From positions 1-57,233 of the forward strand of contig NZ_MUGS01000032.1 of the NCBI RefSeq assembly GCF_002222055.1: a DNA stretch of 57,233 nt, read 5' to 3'. This stretch comes from Flavobacterium araucananum (GTDB lineage Bacteria; Bacteroidota; Bacteroidia; Flavobacteriales; Flavobacteriaceae). The position numbers and the translations under genes are program-made. Shown here piece by piece: positions 9,223 to 19,415 of the stretch. The notes under the pieces were generated by a model. That model was not told the DNA's origin, searched no databases, and saw nothing but the letters and a program-made list of their open reading frames with translations. Position 1 is the first letter of the stretch. Each line of letters starts with the position of its first letter.

Positions 9223-10728
9223 CTAATACCCAGGATTCTGTATCAGGTTTTTATTTGTTATTAAAACAGTGCTTGGAATTGGGAAAATCGCTCTGTATTT
9301 TTCTGTTGGCCCTTTTTCCCACCAGGATTGGAAGAATGTTCCAAAACGAATATTATCGGTTCTTCTTCTTCCTTCAAAAGTAAATTCCTTAAGCAATTCT
9401 TTATCAATAAAATTAAGATCGATTGTTGTTGGCATTTCTTCTCCGGCACGTGCTGTAATTTGCTGAACAAAAGGTTTTGCTAGGTCTGCAGATCCTAAAC
9501 GCACATAACATTCGGCTTGCATCATTAAAATTTCGGCATAACGAATCAGGACAAAATCATGATCACGTTCCCATTGTTCTCCGGCTTTCATTTCGTATTT
9601 TCCTAAACGAACGCCTTGATTTTCTTTGGCATCAGCAACACTTGTTACTTCTTCTGTATAAGTAAGCGGTTCTCCGTTATCCATTACGATCACTTGTCCT
9701 GTTGCCACATTGATCTGGTCTCCGGCAACCATACATTTTCTTCTTTTGTCTGTTGCTGCAAAAGCAGAGTAAACTCCCGGTTGTGCACACATCCCGTTGG
9801 CGCTCCAGGGATAATCATTTCCAGATGCAGAGATGGTTAATTTATGCAGGTAATGGCAAGACATTGAGTTCATATAATTACCAACGGTTCCTGCTTTTTG
9901 ATCGTAAGGAATTGCAAAAATAATCTCCGGTGATTTCTCGTTTTGTGTTGCAAAATTGGCAAAGAAATCAGGTGTCAGCGTATATCCGGTTACTTTCTGG
10001 CACATGTTGATGCAGTCTTGCCAACGTGCTGTACCTATAAAAGCCTGGGAGTTTAGGTACAATCTGGCTAATAAGGAATAGGCCACATTTTTTGTCAATT
10101 TAGAATACACGATATTCGATGTTAAGTGTGGTATAGCATCCAGTAATTCTTTCTCGACAAAATCATATACTTGTTTTCTGGTAGAGTTTGACGGCAATGA
10201 GGTATCTTCAAAATTGACTACAATTGGCACATTACCAAATAAATCCAACAGGTTGTAGTAATAATAGGCTCTTAATGCTTTTAGCTCTGCATAAATTGGT
10301 GCTTTTGCGGCATCTGTCAATGCCGATTTATCTACCTGATAAATAATCGAATTGATTTTGGCGATTCCGGTATAATTGTATCGCCAAGCCGAAAGTATCA
10401 GACGGTTGTCTGTTTTCCAGGTATGTTTTTGTGCGTCCTGATATTGCCCGCCATCGTACCAGTTTGTACCTCTGGTAGGAATTGTAGCTTCGTCTGAAAC
10501 GGTTTCTTCAAGAAAGAATACATACTCAGATGTTGGGTAATTGTTAGAAATTCCATCTGCAAATCCTCTTAACGAAGAATAAGCTCCTCCAACCAATGCG
10601 TCAACCTCTTTTGGAGTATTTCCAAAATTTCCGTCTTCTACCTTATCATATAAGTCTTCATTTAAGTTGGTACATGATATCGTAAAAAGCATGCTAACTA
10701 CTAATGCTGCTGTTATTTTGACTTTCAT
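9223..10728 (-). CDS. SusD/RagB family glycan-binding lipoprotein
   Basis: 501 residues with a lipoprotein signal peptide (FTISC, Cys19). SusD-type features include NLNEDLYDKVEDGNFGNTPKE near the mature N-terminus, helical TPR-like segments (AELKALRAYYYYNLLDLFGNVPI) and the C-terminal EFTFEGRRRTDNIRFGTF, followed by FPIP, close to family consensus. As the outer-membrane lid over SusC it binds glycan at the surface and hands it to the transporter. It follows susC by 24 bases on the same strand. Confidence 0.95.
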   Translation of the reverse strand: MKVKITAALVVSMLFTISCTNLNEDLYDKVEDGNFGNTPKEVDALVGGAYSSLRGFADGISNNYPTSEYVFFLEETVSDEATIPTRGTNWYDGGQYQDAQKHTWKTDNRLILSAWRYNYTGIAKINSIIYQVDKSALTDAAKAPIYAELKALRAYYYYNLLDLFGNVPIVVNFEDTSLPSNSTRKQVYDFVEKELLDAIPHLTSNIVYSKLTKNVAYSLLARLYLNSQAFIGTARWQDCINMCQKVTGYTLTPDFFANFATQNEKSPEIIFAIPYDQKAGTVGNYMNSMSCHYLHKLTISASGNDYPWSANGMCAQPGVYSAFAATDKRRKCMVAGDQINVATGQVIVMDNGEPLTYTEEVTSVADAKENQGVRLGKYEMKAGEQWERDHDFVLIRYAEILMMQAECYVRLGSADLAKPFVQQITARAGEEMPTTIDLNFIDKELLKEFTFEGRRRTDNIRFGTFFQSWWEKGPTEKYRAIFPIPSTVLITNKNLIQNPGY

Positions 10729-10752
10729 TTTTTATATTTTTGAGTTATTCGC

Positions 10753-13700
10753 TTAGTTATTCAGCGTAAAATTTAATCCTACAGAAATTGTTGTTGGTCG
10801 GGGATAATTATTATATCTGTCAATTCCGGGAGCTGCTAATCCGGTTAAATCCATTACTCCGGTTTGGTTTATACCGTCTTGTGCATTTAAACCAATTTCT
10901 GGATCTACTCCTTTATAACTTGTAAATACGGCAAGATTTTCGCCCATAAGATATATTCTAAGTTTAGAACTTTTGTATTTTAAAGGCAAAGTATATCCTA
11001 TAGAAACGGTTTGAAGCCTGAAGAATGAAGCATCTTCGATCCAATAACTAGAATATTTTGGTGCAGATGTAATCCCGCTGTTCAGGAAATTATCAGGAAC
11101 ATTAAAAGTGGGTAATCTGTTAGGATCGTTCAACATCATATTGGTTGCATTCAATGCTTTCTGACCAAACATTCCGTACCCTGAAATACCAAGGTCAAAA
11201 TTTCCATACGAGAAATTCATTCCCACACCCATCGTCAAATCCGGTTGTACGTTTCCTAAATCTTTTTTATCCCCATCTACCAGTGCAGTGTCCAAAACTT
11301 TGTCTCCCGCAGCATTGTAGTACAACATTTTTCCATCAGCACCAAGACCTGCACTTTCAAAACCCCAGAAAGTTCCAACTGCATACCCCTCGGCAATAAT
11401 TTGAGAATATTGTCCTGACATTCCTGCCAAACCGTGTAGTGATCCGCTATAAATAACATCTGTTTTATAGGTAGGATTGGACAGTTTTTCTATTTTTTGA
11501 ACATTATGCCCTAAAGTCAAATTTGCATTCCAGGAAAATTTGTCTCCTTTTATAATATCAGCATTTAGCGTAAGTTCTACTCCTTTGTTAGACATTTGTC
11601 CAACATTTGCCAACATAGTCCCAACTAAATAAGGAGGCTGAGGAACTTCGTAGGTATACAATAAATCGTCTGTATTTTTAGAATAATACTCGAAGGAACC
11701 TGTAATTCTGTTAAACAAACTAAAATCTACACCAATGTTCAATTGTTTTGTCGATTCCCATTTCAGGTCAGGATTCGGGTTTTGTTTAGGCGAATATGCC
11801 AAACTCCAGGTTCCTGTAGTTGGATCGTAGTAACTATCGTTTCCAACTCCTAAAATCGAAAGCGATTTATACTCTCCAATTCCGTCCTGATTACCCGTAA
11901 CACCGTAACCTACCCTAACTTTAAGATTGTCTAACCAGCCTTTTGTTGACCCCATAAATTCTTCGCTCGAAATTTTCCAGGCTGCAGATGCAGATGGAAA
12001 TGTTCCCCATTTATTGTTTTCTCCAAAACGGCTTGAACCATCTCTTCTTACTGTACCTGTTAGCAAATATTTGCCATCATACGAATAATTTGCACGGGCA
12101 TAAAAGGATACCAGATTCGATTTTCCTTTATACGAATACACATCGCCCAAACGATAATTATATCCTGCACCCAGATTGTTGTAGCTAAAAGCATCTGTTA
12201 CAAAACCGCTGCGTTGTGCACCAAAACCTTCGTATATATTCTCTAAATACGAGTATCCTGCAAGCGCACCAATGGTATGTTTATCGATTACTTTATTATA
12301 ATTTACATAAAGCTCGCCTTGCGCATTTGCATATTCGGCATACGTTTTTTGAGCATAACCATTTTCTGTAGTTCCTTCGAGAACGGCATAACTTGGTTTG
12401 TACGTGCTCCCTTTTACGGCATTATGCTCGTATGAAATATTGGCTACAGCCAGGAAATCTTTCAGGAACTTTACTTCGGTTTTAAAATATCCTAACAATC
12501 TGTGTCTTTCGTTGTCAACTTTTCTGTTGGTTAGAATTTCGACCGGATTTTCGTAAAGGTTTCCGGAAACAGCCGAAAATTTTCCGTTAGAGTCATACAC
12601 CGGAATGGTTGGATTTAAATTATAAGAACGTTCAAAAATTCTATAATCCAGCGGATGCCATTTGTCTACATTGGCAAATAAACCCATGTCAAATTTTACT
12701 TCTTTATTGTCTCCAAGATATTGGTAGGCGTTAATGTTCCCGCTTAATCTCTCTAAACCTGTCGATTTTATAACCCCTTCGTTGTTCAGGTAAGAAAGCG
12801 AAGTTCTAAAACCACTATCTGTTTTACCGGAATTAATACTTAATGTATGCGACTGCGAAATAGCGGTTTGTTGCAATGCTTTTTGCCAGTTTGTATTTCC
12901 GCCGTAATCAACAGCATCTTTGTTTCCTGTACTGCGAACATAACCTCGCCATTGATTGGCTGATAAAAGATCTAAATTATCTGTTACATACCCCACACTT
13001 GATAAGCCGCTGTAGGTAACCGAAACTCCTTTTGTACCGGATTTTGTGGTTATGATAATGACTCCGTTTGCTCCTCTTGATCCGTATATAGCCGTTGCCG
13101 AAGCATCTTTAAGAACGTCTACAGATTTAATATCTGAGGGTTGAACGATGTTGATATCGACACCTGCAATACCATCAACTACAATAAGCGGGCTGTTGCT
13201 TGCTGTCAGGGATGTTCCTCCGCGCAAACGAATTGTAGACCCCGCAGCCGGATCTCCAGAAGGACGAATGATGTTTAATCCCGCTACTTTTCCTTGCAAA
13301 ACCTGCTCTGTAGACGAGATGGTTCCTTTTACTAAATCATCTGATTTAAGGCTTGAAATTGCTCCCGTTAAATCTGATTTTTTCTGCGTTCCATATCCCA
13401 CAGAAACTACCTGAACTTCGGCAAGCATATAACCATCATTTTGCAAACGAATGTCTATATTAGGCTTTGTTGCTGCCGTTATCTGAACTTTTTGAGTGGT
13501 TGCTCCTATGAACGAAACCTCAATAGAACCTCCTACGGCTACAGTCAAAGCAAATTTTCCGTCAAAATCTGTAGTGGTAGCATTTCTGGTACCTGTTTCG
13601 ATAACCGTCGCTCCGGGCAATAAACCCCCTGTATTATCATAAACGGTACCTGATACCTGCTTTTTTTCCTGAGCAAACATTCCTGCCGAAAGAAAAAGCA

Positions 13701-13773
13701 TGAAAATCATGAATACCACATTTTTAGTAGTCCACATTTGATGCAGGACTATTTTTTTATTTTTACTATTCAT
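10753..13773 (-). CDS. SusC/RagA family TonB-dependent glycan transporter
   Basis: 1006 residues. A long signal peptide (to about residue 35, GMFAQ) precedes a carboxypeptidase-D-like beta-sandwich (VSGTVYDNTGGLLPGATV), a TonB box-like stretch, the plug (VVSVGYGTQKKSDLTGAISSL; then IRIRGG-like and DGIAG motifs) and a 22-strand barrel to the C-terminus (TISVGLNFTLNN). It has no STN signalling domain, so gene control likely falls to the SusR-like protein encoded at 15992. It forms the import complex with the adjacent SusD protein, driven by TonB-ExbBD encoded elsewhere. Confidence 0.96.
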   Translation of the reverse strand: MNSKNKKIVLHQMWTTKNVVFMIFMLFLSAGMFAQEKKQVSGTVYDNTGGLLPGATVIETGTRNATTTDFDGKFALTVAVGGSIEVSFIGATTQKVQITAATKPNIDIRLQNDGYMLAEVQVVSVGYGTQKKSDLTGAISSLKSDDLVKGTISSTEQVLQGKVAGLNIIRPSGDPAAGSTIRLRGGTSLTASNSPLIVVDGIAGVDINIVQPSDIKSVDVLKDASATAIYGSRGANGVIIITTKSGTKGVSVTYSGLSSVGYVTDNLDLLSANQWRGYVRSTGNKDAVDYGGNTNWQKALQQTAISQSHTLSINSGKTDSGFRTSLSYLNNEGVIKSTGLERLSGNINAYQYLGDNKEVKFDMGLFANVDKWHPLDYRIFERSYNLNPTIPVYDSNGKFSAVSGNLYENPVEILTNRKVDNERHRLLGYFKTEVKFLKDFLAVANISYEHNAVKGSTYKPSYAVLEGTTENGYAQKTYAEYANAQGELYVNYNKVIDKHTIGALAGYSYLENIYEGFGAQRSGFVTDAFSYNNLGAGYNYRLGDVYSYKGKSNLVSFYARANYSYDGKYLLTGTVRRDGSSRFGENNKWGTFPSASAAWKISSEEFMGSTKGWLDNLKVRVGYGVTGNQDGIGEYKSLSILGVGNDSYYDPTTGTWSLAYSPKQNPNPDLKWESTKQLNIGVDFSLFNRITGSFEYYSKNTDDLLYTYEVPQPPYLVGTMLANVGQMSNKGVELTLNADIIKGDKFSWNANLTLGHNVQKIEKLSNPTYKTDVIYSGSLHGLAGMSGQYSQIIAEGYAVGTFWGFESAGLGADGKMLYYNAAGDKVLDTALVDGDKKDLGNVQPDLTMGVGMNFSYGNFDLGISGYGMFGQKALNATNMMLNDPNRLPTFNVPDNFLNSGITSAPKYSSYWIEDASFFRLQTVSIGYTLPLKYKSSKLRIYLMGENLAVFTSYKGVDPEIGLNAQDGINQTGVMDLTGLAAPGIDRYNNYPRPTTISVGLNFTLNN

Positions 13774-13894
13774 ATGTAGCTATTTATTGTTTTTTTTATA
13801 GGTCATATGTAATTCGCATAACATCATTTGGGCTTGTGACCCATTTTGAGTTATGCTCATTTCATTAGAATTGATGTTTTAATTTGATCGTGAA

Positions 13895-14977
13895 TTATTT
13901 GTCTAAAGTTTTAAGCGGAATCGTTGTGTCCGAAATCGTTTTGTCTTTATTGTCTTTTACCAAAACATGTATTTCATTTAGATTTTGAATTCCGTTTAGT
14001 TCCGTAACTAAGTTGACAAATCCTTTTATCTCTGCGGTTCCTCCGGCAAACTCACCAGAAATTACTTTGCTTCCTGCCGTAATGGTGTAGCTTAATTTGT
14101 TTACCCCGGATTCATTATTTTTTCTGGACATTCCCAGAAAATCTCTCTGACTAATTTGCAAAGGAAAAAATGCAAAAACCGGTGGTGGTGGCGGTACATA
14201 AGCTCCTGCAAATAAAACCTGATCCGGAGTTGTTCCTGCCCAATCGTCTTTTACCATCAGGAAAACTAAATTTTTCATCTCATAACCATCCGGTGCATTG
14301 TAATACTCTTTTGGAACCAGGTCCATTTTGTAAAAACCATTGCCTAAATCTTTCAATTTTGTTTTGGCTACAACTTCAGGTAACCAGGATTGGTATTCTT
14401 GTTTAAGATCCCAATCGTTTAGTCCGCTATGTATATGAACACTGGTAGCGCCTGCGAATCCCGGAACTAAATTGGCATTGAATAAAATGCTTACCCCTTT
14501 ATCAATTGTTGGTTTGGCCGGATAAGCTCTGATCAGCTCATTGGCCGTAAAAAATGACGAAAAATCGGTATAAGGTACATTGGCGACTTCGCTTTGTTTT
14601 GATCCGTTTTTATTTTTTATACGAAGCCAAAACCCGTCGCTTGCAGCAATTTGTGTTGTGGTTTTAGAAAAATATTCGGTTGGGGTTAATGTAAAGCTCC
14701 AAATTTTGTCTTTTACATGTGTCAGTTTTGCGAAGTCTGATGAGTTTTCCCAATGACCTGCATCTGGTTCTGATGGTGACCAGATCCAAAGGTATAAATC
14801 TTCATTCTCTGCAAATGTGGTTGCCGAAAGATCAAAATACCAGGTCACTTTTTCATCATACTTGTATACTACAGGAAATGATGACATACTACCCACAGCC
14901 CCGGCAGTTTCTTGTGCCTGCATAAAATTAGGAACCATAAAAAGGGCTAGTAAAATTGCATATATAAATTTTTTCAT
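13895..14977 (-). CDS. Secreted PUL protein with tandem beta-sandwich look (SusE/F position, DUF4961-like)
   Basis: 360 residues with a signal peptide I type N-terminus (MVPNFMQAQ) and no lipobox. Two similar blocks (about 35-135 and 155-260) each contain starch-binding-like phrases: WSFTLTPTEYF versus YKMDLVPKEYY, and LYLWIWSPSEPD versus VHIHSGLNDWD. A proline run VPPPPP at about 262-268 links to a C-terminal domain. The block pattern is what SusE/SusF-type binding proteins show, and the Flavobacterium family I recall is DUF4961. It probably binds the glycan outside the cell. It is nine bases downstream of the DUF5004-like gene. Confidence 0.6.
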   Translation of the reverse strand: MKKFIYAILLALFMVPNFMQAQETAGAVGSMSSFPVVYKYDEKVTWYFDLSATTFAENEDLYLWIWSPSEPDAGHWENSSDFAKLTHVKDKIWSFTLTPTEYFSKTTTQIAASDGFWLRIKNKNGSKQSEVANVPYTDFSSFFTANELIRAYPAKPTIDKGVSILFNANLVPGFAGATSVHIHSGLNDWDLKQEYQSWLPEVVAKTKLKDLGNGFYKMDLVPKEYYNAPDGYEMKNLVFLMVKDDWAGTTPDQVLFAGAYVPPPPPVFAFFPLQISQRDFLGMSRKNNESGVNKLSYTITAGSKVISGEFAGGTAEIKGFVNLVTELNGIQNLNEIHVLVKDNKDKTISDTTIPLKTLDK

Positions 14978-14985
14978 ATTACTTT

Positions 14986-15510
14986 TTAATTAATAGCTGT
15001 TAATTTAAATACGTAAGACACAAAAACAGTCCCGCCAGAAGTACGTGATAGCTGAATCTCCATCTCTCCGTTTTTTCCCGGAACGGATGATAATCTTAGC
15101 TCATCTGTTTTTTGAGTTTTTTGAGCATCACTATACAAGTAAATTTTAATAGCATTACCGGGAGTTGTTGGCTGAAAATCTGAACTTAGTTTCCAGAATC
15201 CTTTTGCAGCAAATAAAGGAGGAACATTGCCTGTAACTTCGTAACTCGTTGGCGTATTCTTTTCATCTACATTAAATTTAATTTTAAAATCTTCGTAGTT
15301 AAAATAGGTACTCAAGTTTTCTTCGCTTGGCTCGATCTTGTTTGCCTTGGCAAATTCATCTACCATTTTTAAATTTGTCAATCCCCAGTTTCCATTTAAT
15401 TTTTCGTAAATGGTAACAGGATCAACGTAGCTCCCGTCTTCAGTATTATCGCACCCAATGGCAAATAAACACATGATGACAGCTAACCAGTAAATACTTT
15501 TACATCTCAT
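14986..15510 (-). CDS. PUL lipoprotein (DUF5004-like)
   Basis: 174 residues with a lipoprotein signal peptide (lipobox FAIGC, Cys20). The mature part begins with a short linker and then LNGNWGLTNLKMVDE, the 'G-W-L' opening found in lipocalin-like DUF5004 proteins, ending FVSYVFKLTAIN as a final beta-strand. It is the first gene of the minus-strand glycan locus, nine bases before the next. A structural or glycan-binding role at the cell surface is inferred from position only. Confidence 0.6.
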   Translation of the reverse strand: MRCKSIYWLAVIMCLFAIGCDNTEDGSYVDPVTIYEKLNGNWGLTNLKMVDEFAKANKIEPSEENLSTYFNYEDFKIKFNVDEKNTPTSYEVTGNVPPLFAAKGFWKLSSDFQPTTPGNAIKIYLYSDAQKTQKTDELRLSSVPGKNGEMEIQLSRTSGGTVFVSYVFKLTAIN

Positions 15511-15991
15511 AAATTTTGGTTTTCGTTAGTTTTTTATCCCTCTAAAAGGACAGCACGAAACTAGATGTTAAATAAATCTAAAAAAAAAGATCTTTAAAAA
15601 ATCAAGATATAATCTGAACAATTAAACACGTAAATACCTAATTATCAAACATTTAAAACATTATAATTAAAACAAAAATCAAGATATTGTTTAGACCAAA
15701 AACATAAAAAAAACAGGGTAAAAATGACAATATCTAAATTAAATGATATTATTTTTTCACTATACACATATTTAATTGCTTTTTATTGTATAATTGCAAG
15801 TTATTAAACTACTTTTAACATTTTATAACCATTTTTACATTATATTCCTGCTTTCTTTTGACCTGTACTTAAAGAAGTTACCTTATTTTTAAAAGTTGCT
15901 AATCATCAGCTCTTAAAGTATTTTTGAATTACAAAACGAATTTACCCACACTGAACTAACCCATTTTTTTACCCTAAACCAAACCAAAAAC
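15511..15991. other. Divergent promoter region of the glycan locus
   Basis: About 480 bases, very AT-rich and without coding potential. It carries the strong plus-strand promoter for the SusR-like gene (15896-15926). On the minus strand the best -7 candidate for the structural operon is TAGTTTCG (complement of 15556-15563), one mismatch from TAnnTTTG, with no clear -33. A sensor-dependent promoter would be expected to look weak like this. Confidence 0.5.
15896..15926 (+). promoter_or_regulatory. Promoter of the SusR-like regulator
   Basis: TTG (15896-15898), 20-base spacer, TATTTTTG (15919-15926): an exact match to the Bacteroidetes consensus. Transcription should start about 60 bases before the ATG at 15992. 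Confidence 0.75.
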
Positions 15992-17590
15992 ATGCGAAGA
16001 ATAGTAATTCTATATTTTTTCATTGCAGGTTTTTCTCTAACGGCAAAAGAGACAAATCCTATTCTTGAAGAATTAGATAAAGTGCTCCTTAAAAAGGATG
16101 TTTACTTAAAACAGAAGTATCATAAAATAGAAGCTTTAAAAAAAAATGTATCAAAATTTACTTTAAGCCAGAACAATGAACAGTTATATGATAATTATAT
16201 GCTATTGTTTGAGGCCTATAAATCTTTTAAATATGACTCTGCTTATTATTATTTAGAACAGGCTAAAATCAAAGCAATTGTTCTAAAAGAACCTAAATAT
16301 CTCGCAAAAAGCAGGATCAAAGAAGGTTTTGTTTTGCTTTCGTCCGGACTTTTTAAGGAAGCAATTGATACGTTGAATGTTATTGATGATAAAAAATTAG
16401 ATCTTAAAAACAAATTCGAATTTTACTCCATAAAAGCGCGTGCCTACTATGATTTGGCCGATTATAACAAGGACCAGCGTTTTAACATTCATTATGTACA
16501 GCAGGGAAATCATTTCCTGAAAAAAGCTTTAGAGTTAATAGGCACAAATACAAACGAATATTGGGCGGCAGAAAGCTTAAAACGCTTGAAACAGCAAGAC
16601 TGGCGTGGTGCCGAATTTGCTTTTAGTTACTGGATCAATAATTATCAATTGCCACCGGATTATTACGGAATTGCAACCTCGAGCCTGGGATATATTTACT
16701 CCGAAAGAGGGTATACAAAAAAGGCGATTCAGTATCTGGCTCTTGCGGCTATTGCCGATGTAAAAAATGCGACGAAAGAAACTGTTGCTCTTAGAAACTT
16801 AGCCAATGAACTCTTTAAAATGGGTTATTTGGATAAAGCCAATGAATACATCAACATTGCAATGGACGATGCCACTTTTTATAATGCGAGACATCGTAAA
16901 ATCGAAATTTCGTCGATCCTGCCTATTATCGAAAAAGCACAATTGAACAATGTAAAAGACAAAAATGACAAACTCGAAAAGATCATTATTTTATTGACAA
17001 TTTTGACTTTGATCATCATTTTGTTTTCGATTATTATTTTTAAACAATTAAAAGAAAGAAACAAAGCCCGAAAAATAATGGCATCATCATACGCACAACT
17101 TCAGGAAATGAATATTAGTTTAAGCGAAGCCAATGCGATTAAAGAAGAATATATTACGTATTTTATTAAGGCAACATCGGCTTTTATCAACAAGATAGAT
17201 CATCTTCAGAAAAGTACGCTGCATAAAATCATCACCAAAAAAACAGATGAAGTTATTGCGAGTTTAAAGCAGTATAATGTAAAGGAAGAGCGGGAGAATC
17301 TTTTTCATCAGTTTGATGAAATCTTCCTGAAGTTGTTCCCCACTTTTGTGACAGATTTTAATCATTTATTTCCCAATGATCATAAATGTATCGTTAAAAA
17401 GGGGGAAATTTTGAACACTGAACTCCGCATTTTTGCTTTGTACCGTTTAGGGATTCAGGACAGCAATCAAATGGCAGAATTTCTGGAACTTTCTGTAGCA
17501 ACGATTTATACCTATAAAACCAGAATCAAAAGCAAATCAGATTTTAAGGATACTTTTGAAGAGAAGATTATGGCGATTAAAACGATTTAA
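15992..17590 (+). CDS. SusR-like membrane-anchored regulator (TPR, TM, HTH; DUF6377-like)
   Basis: 532 residues. It has an N-terminal signal/anchor (1-20), a periplasmic helical repeat region (about 25-315, TPR-like with YYYLEQAKIKAI and YLALAAIAD), one transmembrane segment (about 330-349, IIILLTILTLIIILFSIIIF), a coiled stretch, and a cytoplasmic C-terminus ending in a LuxR-like HTH (LFALYRLGIQDSNQMAEFLELSVATIYTYKTRIKSKS). This is the layout of SusR-type regulators, which sense a glycan fragment in the periplasm and switch on the adjacent susCD operon. It is divergent from that operon and has its own consensus promoter. Confidence 0.85.
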   Translation: MRRIVILYFFIAGFSLTAKETNPILEELDKVLLKKDVYLKQKYHKIEALKKNVSKFTLSQNNEQLYDNYMLLFEAYKSFKYDSAYYYLEQAKIKAIVLKEPKYLAKSRIKEGFVLLSSGLFKEAIDTLNVIDDKKLDLKNKFEFYSIKARAYYDLADYNKDQRFNIHYVQQGNHFLKKALELIGTNTNEYWAAESLKRLKQQDWRGAEFAFSYWINNYQLPPDYYGIATSSLGYIYSERGYTKKAIQYLALAAIADVKNATKETVALRNLANELFKMGYLDKANEYINIAMDDATFYNARHRKIEISSILPIIEKAQLNNVKDKNDKLEKIIILLTILTLIIILFSIIIFKQLKERNKARKIMASSYAQLQEMNISLSEANAIKEEYITYFIKATSAFINKIDHLQKSTLHKIITKKTDEVIASLKQYNVKEERENLFHQFDEIFLKLFPTFVTDFNHLFPNDHKCIVKKGEILNTELRIFALYRLGIQDSNQMAEFLELSVATIYTYKTRIKSKSDFKDTFEEKIMAIKTI

Positions 17591-17968
17591 AAAAGAGTTT
17601 AGCCACAGATTAAAAGGATTAAAAAGATTTTTTTATGTAGAGTCTGTTAAAAAGGGATGCCACTAATTGCACCAATTTTCCCTAATTTTTTATGCTGTAA
17701 ATTGATAAAAATTAATCCGTGCTAATTGGTGAAATTCGTGGCAAAAAAAACCAATTAGTAAATCTTTTTAATCCTTGTAATCTGTGGCAAAAAATGCTTA
17801 AAAAAACGCCACGAATTGCACCAATTTTCCCTAATTTTTTATGCTGTAAATTGATAAAAAGAATTCGTGAAAATTCGTGCAATTCGTGGCAAAAAAAACC
17901 AATTTTAAATGTCGTTTCTTTACTTTATATTCTATAATCTTTATTCTATGTTCTTTACTCTATAATCT
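17591..17968. repeat. Interleaved repeat cluster
   Basis: No gene. It holds GCCACAGATTAAAAGGATTA (17602-17621) with its inverted partner at about 17763-17790. Two direct copies of a unit of about 55 bases (CACCAATTTTCCCTAATTTT followed by TATGCTGTAAATTGATAAAA) lie at about 17657-17712 and 17809-17863, each closed by an inverted arm ending AATTCGTGGC or AAATTCGTGGC (17734-17744, 17880-17890). After that come simple 'tattctataatctttattct' words. Confidence 0.75.
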
Positions 17969-19192
17969 TTACTCTGATGTTTCTAATTGAAGAACTACGT
18001 TTTGATATCGTGTACTGAGCGAGAATAATTGCTCGGCAAAAATCATAATTGCCAGCGGAACAAAGAAAAATGATATCTGGTTTTGTTCGTTTAAAAAGTA
18101 AGTCGTCACGATAAAAATTCGGCCATATTCAAGATAATACATCCATTTTCGTTGCTCTAATAATGCGCCACAATTGACCAGGGTTATTAGAATAATCGAA
18201 AGCACAAAAACTTTATCAATACCATTTAAAAACTCAAAATAATAGGTAAAAACGGTTAAAAACAGTGTGCAGAATCCCAATTGAATATAGAGGTAATTCT
18301 TGAATCGAAGTCTTTGATGGGGATTGGCTTTATCCTGCAGAAAACGTTTTTCGAGTGTTGGTCTGATATCCTGATCCATATATGCCGGACTGCCAAAAAC
18401 AGCTTTCCATTTGGCCTTAAAACCCGTCGAACGTTTCCATAATTCGTAAATTTCAAAATAATAATGAAAATGCTGCCACAGGAAACTATAACTTTTTAGC
18501 GGATGTGTTAAACCGTATTTTGGTTTCTCTTCTTCTTGCTGGAAAGTCCCAAAAAGTCGGTCCCAAAAAGTAAACATATCGCCATAATTTTTATCTAAAT
18601 ATTTCTCATCAGATGCATGATGCACTCCATGAACCGAGGGTGTTACAAAAACATATTCTAACCATTTTATTCGACCAATAAGCTGTGTATGCGTAAAAAA
18701 AGAATAGGCTCCATGCACAATCAACATGGTAATGACCATCGACGGATGAAAACCAACAAAGGGTAATACACACCAAAATCCGGTCCTGACTACCGCCTGA
18801 AAAGTGGTAATTCTGGCTGCGGCTGTAAAATTAAATTCCTCACTATGATGGTGGACAATATGTGCTGCCCAGAAAAAATTGACTTCGTGCCCTAATCTAT
18901 GATACCAATACCAAACAAAATCTGTGGCAAGAATCAAGGCAAACCAAACAAACGCATTGCTCGGGATATCCAAAATTCTGTAGTTATCATATATCAAATA
19001 ATACAATTGATAAAAACTTCCGGCTATAAACAAATTTATCAACCGCTCTGCGATACCAATGCTAATATTTGAAACGGAGCTTTCATAATTAAAAATTTCC
19101 GGTCTCTTCCTGCGTTGCGCTAATTTATATTCTAAAAATAAGAATAGAAAAAAAGCGGGCATTGCGAAAGCTAGAAAATTAATATGTTTCAT
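17969..19192 (-). CDS. Sterol desaturase / fatty acid hydroxylase family membrane protein
   Basis: 407 residues with several TM segments before residue 150 and again after 300. The family's histidine clusters that bind a di-iron centre are visible: HRLGH (about 102-106), HIVHHH (about 115-120) and HGVHHA (about 192-197). Members hydroxylate or desaturate lipids at the membrane; the substrate here is unknown. The C-terminal third (TM helices and soluble linker) is longer than in minimal members, as in many Bacteroidetes homologues. It is transcribed alone. Confidence 0.9.
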   Translation of the reverse strand: MKHINFLAFAMPAFFLFLFLEYKLAQRRKRPEIFNYESSVSNISIGIAERLINLFIAGSFYQLYYLIYDNYRILDIPSNAFVWFALILATDFVWYWYHRLGHEVNFFWAAHIVHHHSEEFNFTAAARITTFQAVVRTGFWCVLPFVGFHPSMVITMLIVHGAYSFFTHTQLIGRIKWLEYVFVTPSVHGVHHASDEKYLDKNYGDMFTFWDRLFGTFQQEEEKPKYGLTHPLKSYSFLWQHFHYYFEIYELWKRSTGFKAKWKAVFGSPAYMDQDIRPTLEKRFLQDKANPHQRLRFKNYLYIQLGFCTLFLTVFTYYFEFLNGIDKVFVLSIILITLVNCGALLEQRKWMYYLEYGRIFIVTTYFLNEQNQISFFFVPLAIMIFAEQLFSLSTRYQNVVLQLETSE

Positions 19193-19415
19193 TTTAAAAA
19201 TTTCTTTTTTGATTTATAAAAAATTCAAATACACTTTATTTAAAACCATTGGGTTTAATTATTTTAAGACATAGAAACAGAGCAAATATCTGAAAGAAAC
19301 ACACCCTGCTGGTTGCTATAAACTTAAAACAAAGATATTTTCATCGATTAATACCTTCTCTTTTGAAAATAATATTAACCAATGAAAACAGTCTTTATAT
19401 TCTAAAACCTAATTT

